Origin: Streptomyces sp. ISL-87
GTDB lineage: Bacteria; Actinomycetota; Actinomycetes; Streptomycetales; Streptomycetaceae
DNA length: 64,000 nt
Assembly: GCF_018614095.1 (NCBI RefSeq)
Contig: NZ_JAGGOY010000145.1
Location: forward strand, 1-64,000
Direction: 5' to 3'
Part shown: positions 53,495-61,579 of the stretch, in pieces
Numbering within the stretch: position 1 is the stretch's first letter
How the letters are laid out: the number at the start of each line of letters is the position of its first letter
Position numbers and translations under genes: made by a program
The notes under the pieces: model-generated
What the model saw: the letters and a program-made list of their open reading frames with translations, nothing else
Told to the model about the DNA's origin: nothing
Database searches by the model: none

Positions 53495-53896
53495 ATGACC
53501 AATGCCAATGCACTGATCTACGACAAGGCGTTCCGCGACCGCGCCGACCGGAGGCAGACCTGGGGCGTGTTCCTGCTCCTGGTGGCGCTCGGGATCTGGC
53601 TCTGGGTCGCCTACCAGCTGCTGGCGCCGTTCAGCATCAGCGGCACGAGCCACGACCTGGACTGCGGCTCCCGGGTCTTCTACGACGCCGGGGAGTCCGG
53701 CAGGAAGTCCTACGCCGAGGCCGAGGGCCAGCGCTGCGCCGCCGAACGGGACTTGGCCGACCCGCTGGCCCTGCTCCTCCTCGCTCTGCCGTTCGCCGTC
53801 GGCGGCGCCTTCCAGTACGCCTCGGGCACCTTCGCCCTGCGCATGAGCGAGCACGCGGCGGAAGTGGCCCGGCTGGAGGCCGCGCGGGAGAGCTGA
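53495..53896 (+). CDS. small membrane protein of unknown function
   Basis: A 133-residue protein with two hydrophobic segments (about 23-45 and 90-110) that border an external loop with two cysteines (DLDCGSRVF, then GQRCAAERD), suggesting a disulfide. The C-terminal tail is helical and charged (SEHAAEVARLEAARES). The start is taken as ATG 53495; no strong ribosome site is visible. No family recognised. Confidence 0.65.
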   Translation: MTNANALIYDKAFRDRADRRQTWGVFLLLVALGIWLWVAYQLLAPFSISGTSHDLDCGSRVFYDAGESGRKSYAEAEGQRCAAERDLADPLALLLLALPFAVGGAFQYASGTFALRMSEHAAEVARLEAARES

Positions 53897-53984
53897 GTCC
53901 GCGGCTGCGCCCTAATCCGCGTACTCCGGCCCATGCCCGTGCCCCCGCCCTACCCGTGCGCCCCGCCCTACCCGTGCCCCCGCC

Positions 53985-55733
53985 CTACCCGTGCGCTCCG
54001 CCGTACAGCGCCTCGATCTCCGCCGCGTAGCGGGCCGAGACGGCCGCGCGGCGGAGTTTCAGGGTGGGGGTCAGGGTGCCGGCCTCGACCGAGAAGTCCT
54101 CGTCGAGGAGGTGGAACGCGCGGACGCGGGCGGGGCGGGAGACCGTCGCGTTGGCCGCCGCGACCGCCTCCTCGATCAGGGCGCGGACCGACGGGTGGCC
54201 GGCCAGGGACTCCCCGGGGTCGAGCGACTCCCGGACCGCCCACGCCGCCACCTCCTCCGCGTCCAGGGTGATCAGCGCCACCGGGTGCGGGCGGTGGTCG
54301 CCGATCAGCACCGCGCGGGAGACGTAACGGGAGGCCTGGAGGGCGAACTCCACCTCCGTCGGGGTGATGTTCTTGCCCGCCGAGGTGATGATCAGCTCCT
54401 TCTTGCGGCCCGTGATGCGCAGGAAGCCCTCGCCGTCCAGCTCGCCCAGGTCGCCCGTGTGCAGCCAGCCCCGCGCGTCCAGGGTCCGCGCCGTCTCGGC
54501 CGCGTTGCCGTGGTAGCCCGGGAACACCATCGGCCCCCGGGCCAGTACCTCCCCGTCCGGCGCGATGCGGACCTCGCAGCCCGCGATCGGGCGGCCCACC
54601 GTGCCGTACCGCACCGCCCCCGGGTGGTTGAGGCTGATCACCCCGCCGGACTCGGTCATCCCGTATCCCTCGTACACAGCGATCCCGCACGCCCGCAGGA
54701 AGTCCAGCGTCGCCGGGGCGATCGGTGCCCCGCCGGTCAGCGCCCACTTCAGACGGCCCCCGAACGCGGCCCGGACCAGGGAGTACAGGGACTTCTCCGC
54801 CGCCTCGTGGACCGGGCGATCCGACTCCGGAAGCCGGCCCTCCGCCTCCAGTACGCCGACCCGGACCGCCTCCTCGAAGCGCTTCCGCCCGCCCTCCTGG
54901 GACTCCGCCAGCGAGAGCACCACCGCGTGGACCTTCTCGAACAGCCGGGGCACCGACGGGAGGTGGGTGGGGCGCGCCTCGGCCAGCTCGGAGAGGACGT
55001 CCTCGATCCGGCCCCCGAAGTAGCACAGCTCCCCGCCCTCCAGCAGCGTCGTGAACTGGATCAGCTGGGCCAGCAGATGCGCCAGCGGCAGGTACAGGTA
55101 CGTCGAGTCCCCCGGCCCGCCCTGGATCAGCGGGAGCGTCGCGTCTTGGATCGCCCCCAGGTTCCCGTGCGTGAGCCGGCACCCCTTGGGCAGGCCCGTC
55201 GTGCCCGAGGTGTACACGATCGAGGCGTCCGCCGAGGCCGCCACCGACCCGGCCCTGGCGAGGAGTTCCGGCTCCGGGGCCTTGTCGAGCCCCCTCAGCC
55301 CGTCCATCACCACCACCTCCCGCAGCCCCGGCAGTTTCCCGCGCAGCACCTCCACCCGCCGGGCCTGCGCCGTGTCGTCGCAGACCGCCACCACCGCCTC
55401 CGAGTCCGACAGGACCCAGGCCAGCTCCTCCTCCCCCGCCGTCGGGTACACCGGCACCAGGACCGCGCCCGCCGCCAGGATCCCGAAGTGGGTGTACGTC
55501 CACTCCGGCCGGGTCTCCGCCAGCACGGCCACCCGCTCGCCGGCCGCCACCCCCAGGCCGAGGAGCGCCCGTCCCGCCTCCCGGACGCGGGCGCGCAGTT
55601 CCCCGTAGGAGACGGTGGCCCAGCCCGCCCCCTGCCGGAACCGCAGGGCGGTCTCCTGCCCGTACCGCTCCCCCGCCCACTCCGTGAACACCGCCAGCGT
55701 CTGCGGTCGCGCCATGTCCCGTGCAGCGTCCAT
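53985..55733 (-). CDS. long-chain fatty acid-CoA ligase (AMP-forming)
   Basis: A 582-residue acyl-activating enzyme that forms acyl-AMP and then acyl-CoA. Motifs are the P-loop VYTSGTTGLPKG, YEGYGMTESGG, TGDLGELDGEGFLRITGRKK and the catalytic Lys region near TPTLKLRRAA. The ATG at 55733 follows GGAGGCGAGGG; frames extending upstream overlap the divergent regulator and were not used. It is divergent from the AraC-type gene at 55852, which is its likely regulator. A paralogue lies at 61580. Confidence 0.93.
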   Translation of the reverse strand: MDAARDMARPQTLAVFTEWAGERYGQETALRFRQGAGWATVSYGELRARVREAGRALLGLGVAAGERVAVLAETRPEWTYTHFGILAAGAVLVPVYPTAGEEELAWVLSDSEAVVAVCDDTAQARRVEVLRGKLPGLREVVVMDGLRGLDKAPEPELLARAGSVAASADASIVYTSGTTGLPKGCRLTHGNLGAIQDATLPLIQGGPGDSTYLYLPLAHLLAQLIQFTTLLEGGELCYFGGRIEDVLSELAEARPTHLPSVPRLFEKVHAVVLSLAESQEGGRKRFEEAVRVGVLEAEGRLPESDRPVHEAAEKSLYSLVRAAFGGRLKWALTGGAPIAPATLDFLRACGIAVYEGYGMTESGGVISLNHPGAVRYGTVGRPIAGCEVRIAPDGEVLARGPMVFPGYHGNAAETARTLDARGWLHTGDLGELDGEGFLRITGRKKELIITSAGKNITPTEVEFALQASRYVSRAVLIGDHRPHPVALITLDAEEVAAWAVRESLDPGESLAGHPSVRALIEEAVAAANATVSRPARVRAFHLLDEDFSVEAGTLTPTLKLRRAAVSARYAAEIEALYGGAHG

Positions 55734-55851
55734 CGCCCTCGCCTCCCTGGGGTCCGTACCGACGAAGCTAGGCACCGGGAAGGTCCCGGCGGCATGACCG
55801 GAAGCGTCACCCCCGCTGACCTCAGCGCTCAATGGGGCTACCGTCAGACCC

Positions 55852-56862
55852 ATGGGGAGGCGGACGATCACCGTGCACCATGTGCGCGCCGTGCTCGCGG
55901 GGGCGGCGCGCGGCGGCATCGACACGGTGCCGCTGCTCCAGGAGGCGCAGATTCCGCCGCTGCTCCTCGGCGACGACCGGGCGCGGATCACGCCCGCGCA
56001 GTTCGCCCGGCTGTTCCGGGCGCTGTACCGGACCACGCAGGACGAGTTCCTCGGGCTGTCCTGCGTACCGAGCCGCCCGGGCACCTTCGCGATGATGTGT
56101 CACGCCTCGCTGGGCTGCCGTGATCTGGGCGCGGCCGTCGAGCGCGCGGCCGCCTTCTACGGGCTCTTCCCCGGCGGGCCGGAGCTGGCCCTCGAAGTCG
56201 AGGGCTCCGAGGCCCGGTTCACGGTGCGCAACGACTTCGCCCGCGACGAGGAACGTTTCCTCACCGAGTGTGTGCTCGCCATCTGGCACCGGCTGAGCAG
56301 CTGGCTGATCGGGCGCCGCATCCCGCTCGCGTATGCCGCCTTCTCGTACCCCCCGCCGCCGCACAAGGACGAGTACGAGGTCCTGTTCGACTGCCCGGTC
56401 CGCTTCGGCGGGGACCGCACGGAGGCCGCCTTCGCCGCGCACTGGCTGACCGCGCCGCTGGTACGGGACGAACCCGCGCTCGACGCGATGCTGCGCCGCG
56501 CCCCCTTCGACCTGCTGTTCCGGCCGGAGTACGGGACCACGGTCGCGGAGCAGGTGCGCCGGACCCTGACCCAGCAGCTGCGCAGCTCGCCGCGGCTGCC
56601 GGCGCTCGGGGAGGTGGCGGCCCGGCTGGCGGTGTCGCCGGCGACGCTGCGGCGCCGGCTCCAGCGGGAGGGGACCTCGTTCCAGCAGCTGAAGGACCAT
56701 GTCCGGCGGGACGCGGCGATCGCGGGGCTGGCGGAGAGCGGTGAGCCGATCGCGGAACTGGCGGCCCGGCTGGGCTTCTCCGAGGACACCGCCTTCCACC
56801 GGGCGTTCCGCCGCTGGACGGGGACGACCCCCGGCGCGTACCGCATCGCGTCCGGGGGCTGA
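55852..56862 (+). CDS. AraC-family transcriptional regulator (OruR type)
   Basis: A 336-residue activator. The N-terminal ~200 residues match the arabinose-binding-like domain of the OruR/ArgR subgroup (LLLGDDRARITPAQFARLFR, GTFAMMCHA). The C-terminal AraC helix-turn-helix pair runs from about 240 (EVAARLAVSPATLRRRLQRE, then IAELAARLGFSEDTAFHRAF, ending GTTPGAYR). It is divergent from the acyl-CoA ligase with a 118-bp gap, so control of fatty-acid use is a fair inference. Confidence 0.9.
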   Translation: MGRRTITVHHVRAVLAGAARGGIDTVPLLQEAQIPPLLLGDDRARITPAQFARLFRALYRTTQDEFLGLSCVPSRPGTFAMMCHASLGCRDLGAAVERAAAFYGLFPGGPELALEVEGSEARFTVRNDFARDEERFLTECVLAIWHRLSSWLIGRRIPLAYAAFSYPPPPHKDEYEVLFDCPVRFGGDRTEAAFAAHWLTAPLVRDEPALDAMLRRAPFDLLFRPEYGTTVAEQVRRTLTQQLRSSPRLPALGEVAARLAVSPATLRRRLQREGTSFQQLKDHVRRDAAIAGLAESGEPIAELAARLGFSEDTAFHRAFRRWTGTTPGAYRIASGG

Positions 56863-56916
56863 GTCCGTCGGCCCTTCCGGCCCCACGGGCCCCTCAGGCC
56901 TCTCGGGCCCCTCGGC

Positions 56917-58122
56917 TCAAGGCACGTTCGCGACCGTCTCGCAGTTGACGGCGACGTCGGCGGTGCCCGCCTCGCCGTCGCAGGTGTCGGTGTTCGCGCC
57001 GCCGTCGAGGAAGTCGTTGGCGGGGCCGGCGAAGATGGAGTCGTCGCCGGCCTGGCCTCGCAGGTTGTCCCGGCCGCCCGCCGTGCCGGCGGTCGCGTCG
57101 CCGTCGAAGTTCGAGTTGTCGCCGAAGATGAGGTCGTTGCCGCCCCCGCCGTCGATCGAGTCGTCGCCGGCCACGGTGACGGAGGCGTCGCCGACCGAGC
57201 TGTCGCCGATGAGGATGTCGTCGGCGGAGCCGCCGATGATCCTGTCGTTGCCCGCGCCCCTGGCCTGACCGCCCGTGGGATCGCCGATGTTGTGGTCGCC
57301 CAGAGCGAAGACCCCGCCGTCGGTCCCCATGTCCACGAGGTCGTTGCCGCCGCTGCCGATGGCCGCCACGATGCCCTCGCTGTCGCCGACGATGCTGTCG
57401 CCGGTGCCCAGTCCGGCCCGCAGGATGTCGCTGCCCGCACCGGTCGCCGTCCCCCCGAAGGGAGTGGCCGAGTCCCCGAGCAGGCCGTCGTCGCCGTTCC
57501 CGCCGTCGAGCAGGTCGTTGCCGCCGCCCTGGGCGTCGCCTCCGAACGCGACGCTGTCGCCGGTGATGTGCTCGTCGTCGCCGTCCCGGCCGTACATGAG
57601 GTCGGTGCCGCCGCCGCGTGCGTTCCCGGCGGCCTCGGTGAAGGAGTCGCCGATCATGAAGTCGGCACCGGCGCCCCCGTCCATCTGGTCGTTGCCACCG
57701 CCTTCGGCGTTGCCGCTGGCCGTGTACGAGTCGCCCACCATGTCGTCGTCGCCGTCGCCACCGCGCAGTTCGTCGTTGCCGCCGCCCAGGGCGTTTCCGC
57801 CGGCGAGGGCGATGTCGCCGCGCATGATGTCGTTGCCCGCGCCGCCATCGAGCCGGTCGTTGCCGAGGCCGCCGATCAGCGTGTCGTTGCCGCCCAGGCC
57901 GCAGATGATGTCGTTGCCGCCGAGGCCGTTGATGACGTCGCCCGCGGCCGATCCGACGATGACGTCGATGCCGGGTGTGCCGTTGATCGTGCCGGTGCCG
58001 GTCACGGTGGCCGGGATGCCGAAGCAGGTGGGCGCGGCGGCGGTGGCGTGGCCGGGCGGCATCCCGAGTGTGATCAGCGTCGCCGTGACGATTCCCACGG
58101 TGATGATGGTGCTGCGTCTCAT
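56917..58122 (-). CDS. secreted RTX-like calcium-binding repeat protein
   Basis: A 401-residue exported protein. The signal peptide spans residues 1-30 (MRRSTIITVGIVTATLITLG). The rest is almost entirely imperfect RTX/hemolysin-type repeats (GGNDIICGLGGNDTLIGGLG), with variants carrying GDS in place of the usual spacing (DMVGDSYTASGNAEGGGNDQ). Such repeats form a calcium-bound beta roll. Four cysteines occur near the ends. It has no catalytic domain, so it may be structural. The ATG at 58122 has GGAGGACA upstream. Confidence 0.85.
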   Translation of the reverse strand: MRRSTIITVGIVTATLITLGMPPGHATAAAPTCFGIPATVTGTGTINGTPGIDVIVGSAAGDVINGLGGNDIICGLGGNDTLIGGLGNDRLDGGAGNDIMRGDIALAGGNALGGGNDELRGGDGDDDMVGDSYTASGNAEGGGNDQMDGGAGADFMIGDSFTEAAGNARGGGTDLMYGRDGDDEHITGDSVAFGGDAQGGGNDLLDGGNGDDGLLGDSATPFGGTATGAGSDILRAGLGTGDSIVGDSEGIVAAIGSGGNDLVDMGTDGGVFALGDHNIGDPTGGQARGAGNDRIIGGSADDILIGDSSVGDASVTVAGDDSIDGGGGNDLIFGDNSNFDGDATAGTAGGRDNLRGQAGDDSIFAGPANDFLDGGANTDTCDGEAGTADVAVNCETVANVP

Positions 58123-58352
58123 GCGTGTCCTCCGACGGTCCGTAGCGGAATCGGGGGAGGAATGCCCTGCGCGAAGCGGTGCGCACGCGGTGTGTGCGCC
58201 TACTGACGCAGTCATTCCATCGTATGAGTGCTCTGTACGTGGCTCCGGCGGAGCCGGGTGGGTCAGCGGTGGCAGGACCTGGGGCTGAACACGGCGATGA
58301 CGGCGGGTGAGATCCCGGGTCAGGAAAGGTGAGCTGCGCGGTCAGCGACCTT

Positions 58353-58364
58353 CCGACCGGTCGG
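58353..58364. promoter_or_regulatory. palindrome upstream of the secreted lipase
   Basis: CCGACCGGTCGG is a perfect 12-bp palindrome of the GACCGGTC type often bound by TetR-family repressors, 51 bp before the lipase start. Confidence 0.45.
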
Positions 58365-58414
58365 TCACTACCTTCTCCTCACTGACCCCGCACGGACCGT
58401 TGGGAGAGCCGCCC

Positions 58415-59596
58415 ATGCGTTTCCGAAACCCCCCGCGCATCCGAAGGACCGCCCTCACCGCCCTCGCCACCGTGGCCGCCCTGGCCCTGCCGGCAGGGAT
58501 CCCGGCCTCGGCCACGGCATCCGCCGCCGAGGCCACCGCCCGCCCCGGCGACATCGTGAGCAGCGCGCCGTCCGCCTTCCACCCGCTGCCCGGACAGCCC
58601 ACCAACACCAAGGCCTGGACGGTCCATTACCGCTCCACCACCGCCGACGGCGCCCCGAACGTGGTCTCCGGCACCGTGATCGTCCCGCAGGACGGCCGCA
58701 CCGGCCCGCGCCCGCTCATCACGTACGCCGTCGGCACGGTCGGCATGGGCGACTCCTGCGCCCCGAGCAACAACTTCCCGTACGGGACCGGCCTGGAGGC
58801 CAACCTCATCCAGCAGCTCACCCTGCGCGGCTGGGCCGTGGTGGTCACCGACTACGAGGGCCTCGGCACCCCGGGTGTCCACACCTACACGGTCGGCCCC
58901 TCCGCCGGGCACGCCGTCCTCGACGCGGCCCGCGCCGCCACCCGGCTCCCCGAAGCCGGCCTGTCGGCGGACACGCCGGTCGGGATCATGGGCTACTCGC
59001 AGGGCGGCCAGGCCAGCAGCTGGGCCGCCGAGCTGCAGGGCTCGTACGCCCCGGAGTTGCAGGTCAAGGGCACGGCGACCGGCGGTGTCCCGGCGGACCT
59101 GATGAAGGTGGCCGACTTCAACAACGGCTCCTACGGCTCCGGCCTGATCTTCATGGCGGCCGCCGGGCAGGACGCGGCCTTCCCGGAGCTGAAGCTGGAC
59201 TCCTACCTGAACCCGGCGGGCAAGGTCCTCGTCGACGGCATGAAGGAGGGCTGCGTCGCGATCGACGCCATCGCCGGCTCCTTCAAGCGGATCTCCGACC
59301 TCACCACCCGCGACCCGCTCGCCCAGCCCGACTGGCAGGCCCGCCTGAACCAGAGCCGGCTCGGGCGGACCGCCCCGGCCGCGCCCGTCTACCAGTACCA
59401 CGCACTCGGCGACGAGCTGATCCCGTACTCCGTGGGGCGCGGGCTGCGCTCCGACTGGTGCGCGAGGGGCGCGAACCTGGAGTTCGACACCATCTGGGTC
59501 GGTGAACACGTCAGCGGCGTGATCACCCACTCGCTGGAGGTCGGCGACTGGATGGCGGACCGCTTCGCGGGCCGGGCGACGCACGCCAACTGCTGA
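58415..59596 (+). CDS. secreted lipase/esterase (LIP family)
   Basis: A 393-residue exported alpha/beta hydrolase like secretory lipases. The signal peptide ends near residue 36. The nucleophile is Ser195 in GYSQGGQ, the oxyanion region AVGTVGMGDSC, and the likely acid and His near the end are ALGDEL and GEHVSGVITHSLE. Cys115 and later cysteines suggest disulfides. The ATG at 58415 follows GGGAGAG. Upstream frames lack a ribosome site. Confidence 0.88.
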   Translation: MRFRNPPRIRRTALTALATVAALALPAGIPASATASAAEATARPGDIVSSAPSAFHPLPGQPTNTKAWTVHYRSTTADGAPNVVSGTVIVPQDGRTGPRPLITYAVGTVGMGDSCAPSNNFPYGTGLEANLIQQLTLRGWAVVVTDYEGLGTPGVHTYTVGPSAGHAVLDAARAATRLPEAGLSADTPVGIMGYSQGGQASSWAAELQGSYAPELQVKGTATGGVPADLMKVADFNNGSYGSGLIFMAAAGQDAAFPELKLDSYLNPAGKVLVDGMKEGCVAIDAIAGSFKRISDLTTRDPLAQPDWQARLNQSRLGRTAPAAPVYQYHALGDELIPYSVGRGLRSDWCARGANLEFDTIWVGEHVSGVITHSLEVGDWMADRFAGRATHANC

Positions 59597-59598
59597 CG

Positions 59599-59687
59599 CC
59601 TGTATCCGCCTTTCCCGCCTGTATCCGCTTCCCCGCCTGTATCCGCTTCCTCCCTGTATCCGCTTCCTCCCTGTATCCGCTTTCCCT
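59599..59687. repeat. 17-19 bp tandem repeat, five copies
   Basis: CCTGTATCCGCTTCC(T/C)C units begin at 59599, 59618, 59636, 59653 and 59670. They fill the gap between two converging genes. No hairpin is visible within them. Confidence 0.9.
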
Positions 59688-59706
59688 CCTGCTCCGCCCG
59701 GCGCTC

Positions 59707-61287
59707 TCACTGCCCGGCGGGGCAGGACCGCGTCCCGCCCGGGAGCCGGCCGTCGACCAGGAAGCGGTTCACGTAATCCCGTACGCAGGGCGAGGCCGCA
59801 TAGCCGGTGTGCCCGTCGCCCTTGTAGTCCAGGACCACCGCCGAGCCCAGCCGGCGGGCGGTCTCCTCGGTCCACTCGTACGGGGTCGCCGGGTCCCCGC
59901 GGGTTCCGACGAGCAGCATGCGCGGGACCCCGCCCGGGCGGTCGATCCTCCGGATGAAGTCGGTCCCGGCGGGGCGTCCGTAGCAGGACAGTACGGTCAT
60001 CAGCTGCATCGGCCCGAAGATCTCCGAGGCCTTGAGGAACTCCCCCTGAAGCCCCTCGATCTCCTTCTCGATGGCCGCCGGAGTGGCCTTGTCGTTCCCC
60101 CGGTCCGGATCGTCCGCGCAGTTCACGGCTGTGAGCGCGGCCTCGGCGTTGTCGGCGGGAACCTTCGGCGGCCCGTCGCCGCCATCGTCCGCCGGCGGGT
60201 CCACCGGCCCGCCGATCTGCATCAGCCCGACCGGGTCCCCGTCCCGCTCGATCATCCCGAGGGCTTGTTCGAGTGCGGGCCACGTCTCCTTCGAGTACAG
60301 GGCGGCCGCCACCGCGCCCACCACGTCCTGCCCGGTGAAGTACGAGCCGTCCTCGCCGATCAGCGGCTGCTCGTCGAGCCGCGCCACGAGGGCGTTGACC
60401 TTCTCCTTGGCGGTGCGGGTGTTGGTCCCGTAGACGCAGCTCGTCCGGCGGGCGCACCAGGTCAGGAAGTTGTCCAGGGCCCGCTGCTGCCCGCGCGCCG
60501 ATACGAGGGCCTGCTCGGCGAGCGCCTCGGTGAGGGTGTCGACGCCGTCGAGGACCATCCGGCCGGTCTTCTTGGGGAACTGCGCGGCGTACACGGCGCC
60601 GAGCCGGGTCCCGTAGGAGAAGCCGAGGTAGTTGAGCTTCTTGTCGCCGAGTGCCTGGCGCATGACGTCCATGTCGCGGGCCACGTTGACGGTACCGATG
60701 TACGGGAGCACCGGGCCGGAATGCAGCTCGCACCGTCTCACCACGGCCCGCAGCGCGGCGAGCTGCGAGGCGGCGTCCTCCCTGGCCTCTCCGGGCGCGT
60801 CGGCCGTCTCCTGGGACCCGCCGCAGGAGACGGGCTCGCTGTGCCCGACCCCGCGGGGGTCGAAGGCGACGAGGTCGTACCGCTTGCCGAGGTCCGCGAA
60901 GACCTTGGGGTCGGCGGCGAGGCTCTCGATGCCGGGGCCGCCGGGGCCGCCGTAGTTCAGGAGCACGGACCCGAGCGGTTTGCCACCGGTGGCGGGAATC
61001 CGTGCGAGGGCTACCTTGACGGTCCCCTTCGCCGGGGCCGCGTAGTCGAGCGGCACCTCGACCGTCCCGCACCTCATCCCGTCGGGCACGGGCCGCTCCG
61101 GGCAGTGCCCCCACCGGATGCGCTGCCCGTAGAACCGTTCCAGGGGGTCGGCCGGACCGGGAACGGCCCCGAGCCCGGCGAACGCCAGTACGGCGGCGGC
61201 TGCGGTGGCGGTGACGGTGGCTGCGGTGACGGTGGCTGCGGTGGTGGCGGTCGCTGCGGCGGTCTGGGAGCTGCGGGAACGGTGCAC
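59707..61287 (-). CDS. secreted alpha/beta-hydrolase, tripeptidyl aminopeptidase type (SlpD/SlpE-like)
   Basis: A 526-residue exported serine peptidase. An unusually Ala/Thr-rich signal region occupies residues 8-45. The nucleophile is Ser224 in GFSYGT, with NYGGPGGPG as oxyanion loop and FDPRGVGHS. The C-terminal TAP-like domain contains ILLVGTRGDPATPYEW-like residues (MLLVGTRGDPATP) and the His in GDGHTGY. The GTG start has GGAGGG upstream. It belongs to the mycelium-associated tripeptidyl peptidases of streptomycetes by family. Confidence 0.92.
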   Translation of the reverse strand: MHRSRSSQTAAATATTAATVTAATVTATAAAAVLAFAGLGAVPGPADPLERFYGQRIRWGHCPERPVPDGMRCGTVEVPLDYAAPAKGTVKVALARIPATGGKPLGSVLLNYGGPGGPGIESLAADPKVFADLGKRYDLVAFDPRGVGHSEPVSCGGSQETADAPGEAREDAASQLAALRAVVRRCELHSGPVLPYIGTVNVARDMDVMRQALGDKKLNYLGFSYGTRLGAVYAAQFPKKTGRMVLDGVDTLTEALAEQALVSARGQQRALDNFLTWCARRTSCVYGTNTRTAKEKVNALVARLDEQPLIGEDGSYFTGQDVVGAVAAALYSKETWPALEQALGMIERDGDPVGLMQIGGPVDPPADDGGDGPPKVPADNAEAALTAVNCADDPDRGNDKATPAAIEKEIEGLQGEFLKASEIFGPMQLMTVLSCYGRPAGTDFIRRIDRPGGVPRMLLVGTRGDPATPYEWTEETARRLGSAVVLDYKGDGHTGYAASPCVRDYVNRFLVDGRLPGGTRSCPAGQ

Positions 61288-61345
61288 TGCACCCTCCTCG
61301 GGTGACCCCCCGAACCGGTCAGCCCACCATAAGCGCGCTCCGCGG

Positions 61346-61555
61346 CTACCGCTTCCTGGCCTCGACGATCTCCACCTGGGGGTGCTCGGGCGCCCGGCGG
61401 CCGGGCATGGACACGGTCACCTCGGTGGGCCAGGACGCGCCGCATGGGGCAGGTTTCGGGGGCAGGTTTCGGGGACCGGCCGGAGGCCGGGGGCGGCGGG
61501 CGGGGGTCGGCAGGGGTCCCTCGTACCTCACCGGGGTCGTGGCGGCGGACTTCAC
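61346..61555 (-). CDS. possible small proline-rich protein
   Basis: A 69-codon frame from GTG 61555 fills most of the gap between the ligase stop and the peptidase start, on the same strand. The N-terminal part is Pro/Arg rich (TPARRPRPPAGPRNLPPKPA) and the end reads VSMPGRRAPEHPQVEIVEAR. No ribosome site is seen and no family is recognised, so it may be chance in GC-rich DNA. Apart from this frame the 61288-61579 gap holds nothing I can identify. Confidence 0.25.
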   Translation of the reverse strand: MKSAATTPVRYEGPLPTPARRPRPPAGPRNLPPKPAPCGASWPTEVTVSMPGRRAPEHPQVEIVEARKR

Positions 61556-61579
61556 GGGGGCGCGTCGCGGCGCCGGATC

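Noticed and set aside
53991..56123. A 710-codon plus-strand frame opposite the acyl-CoA ligase
   Set aside because: The composition is typical of antisense reading in GC-rich DNA; the ligase on the minus strand has all family motifs.
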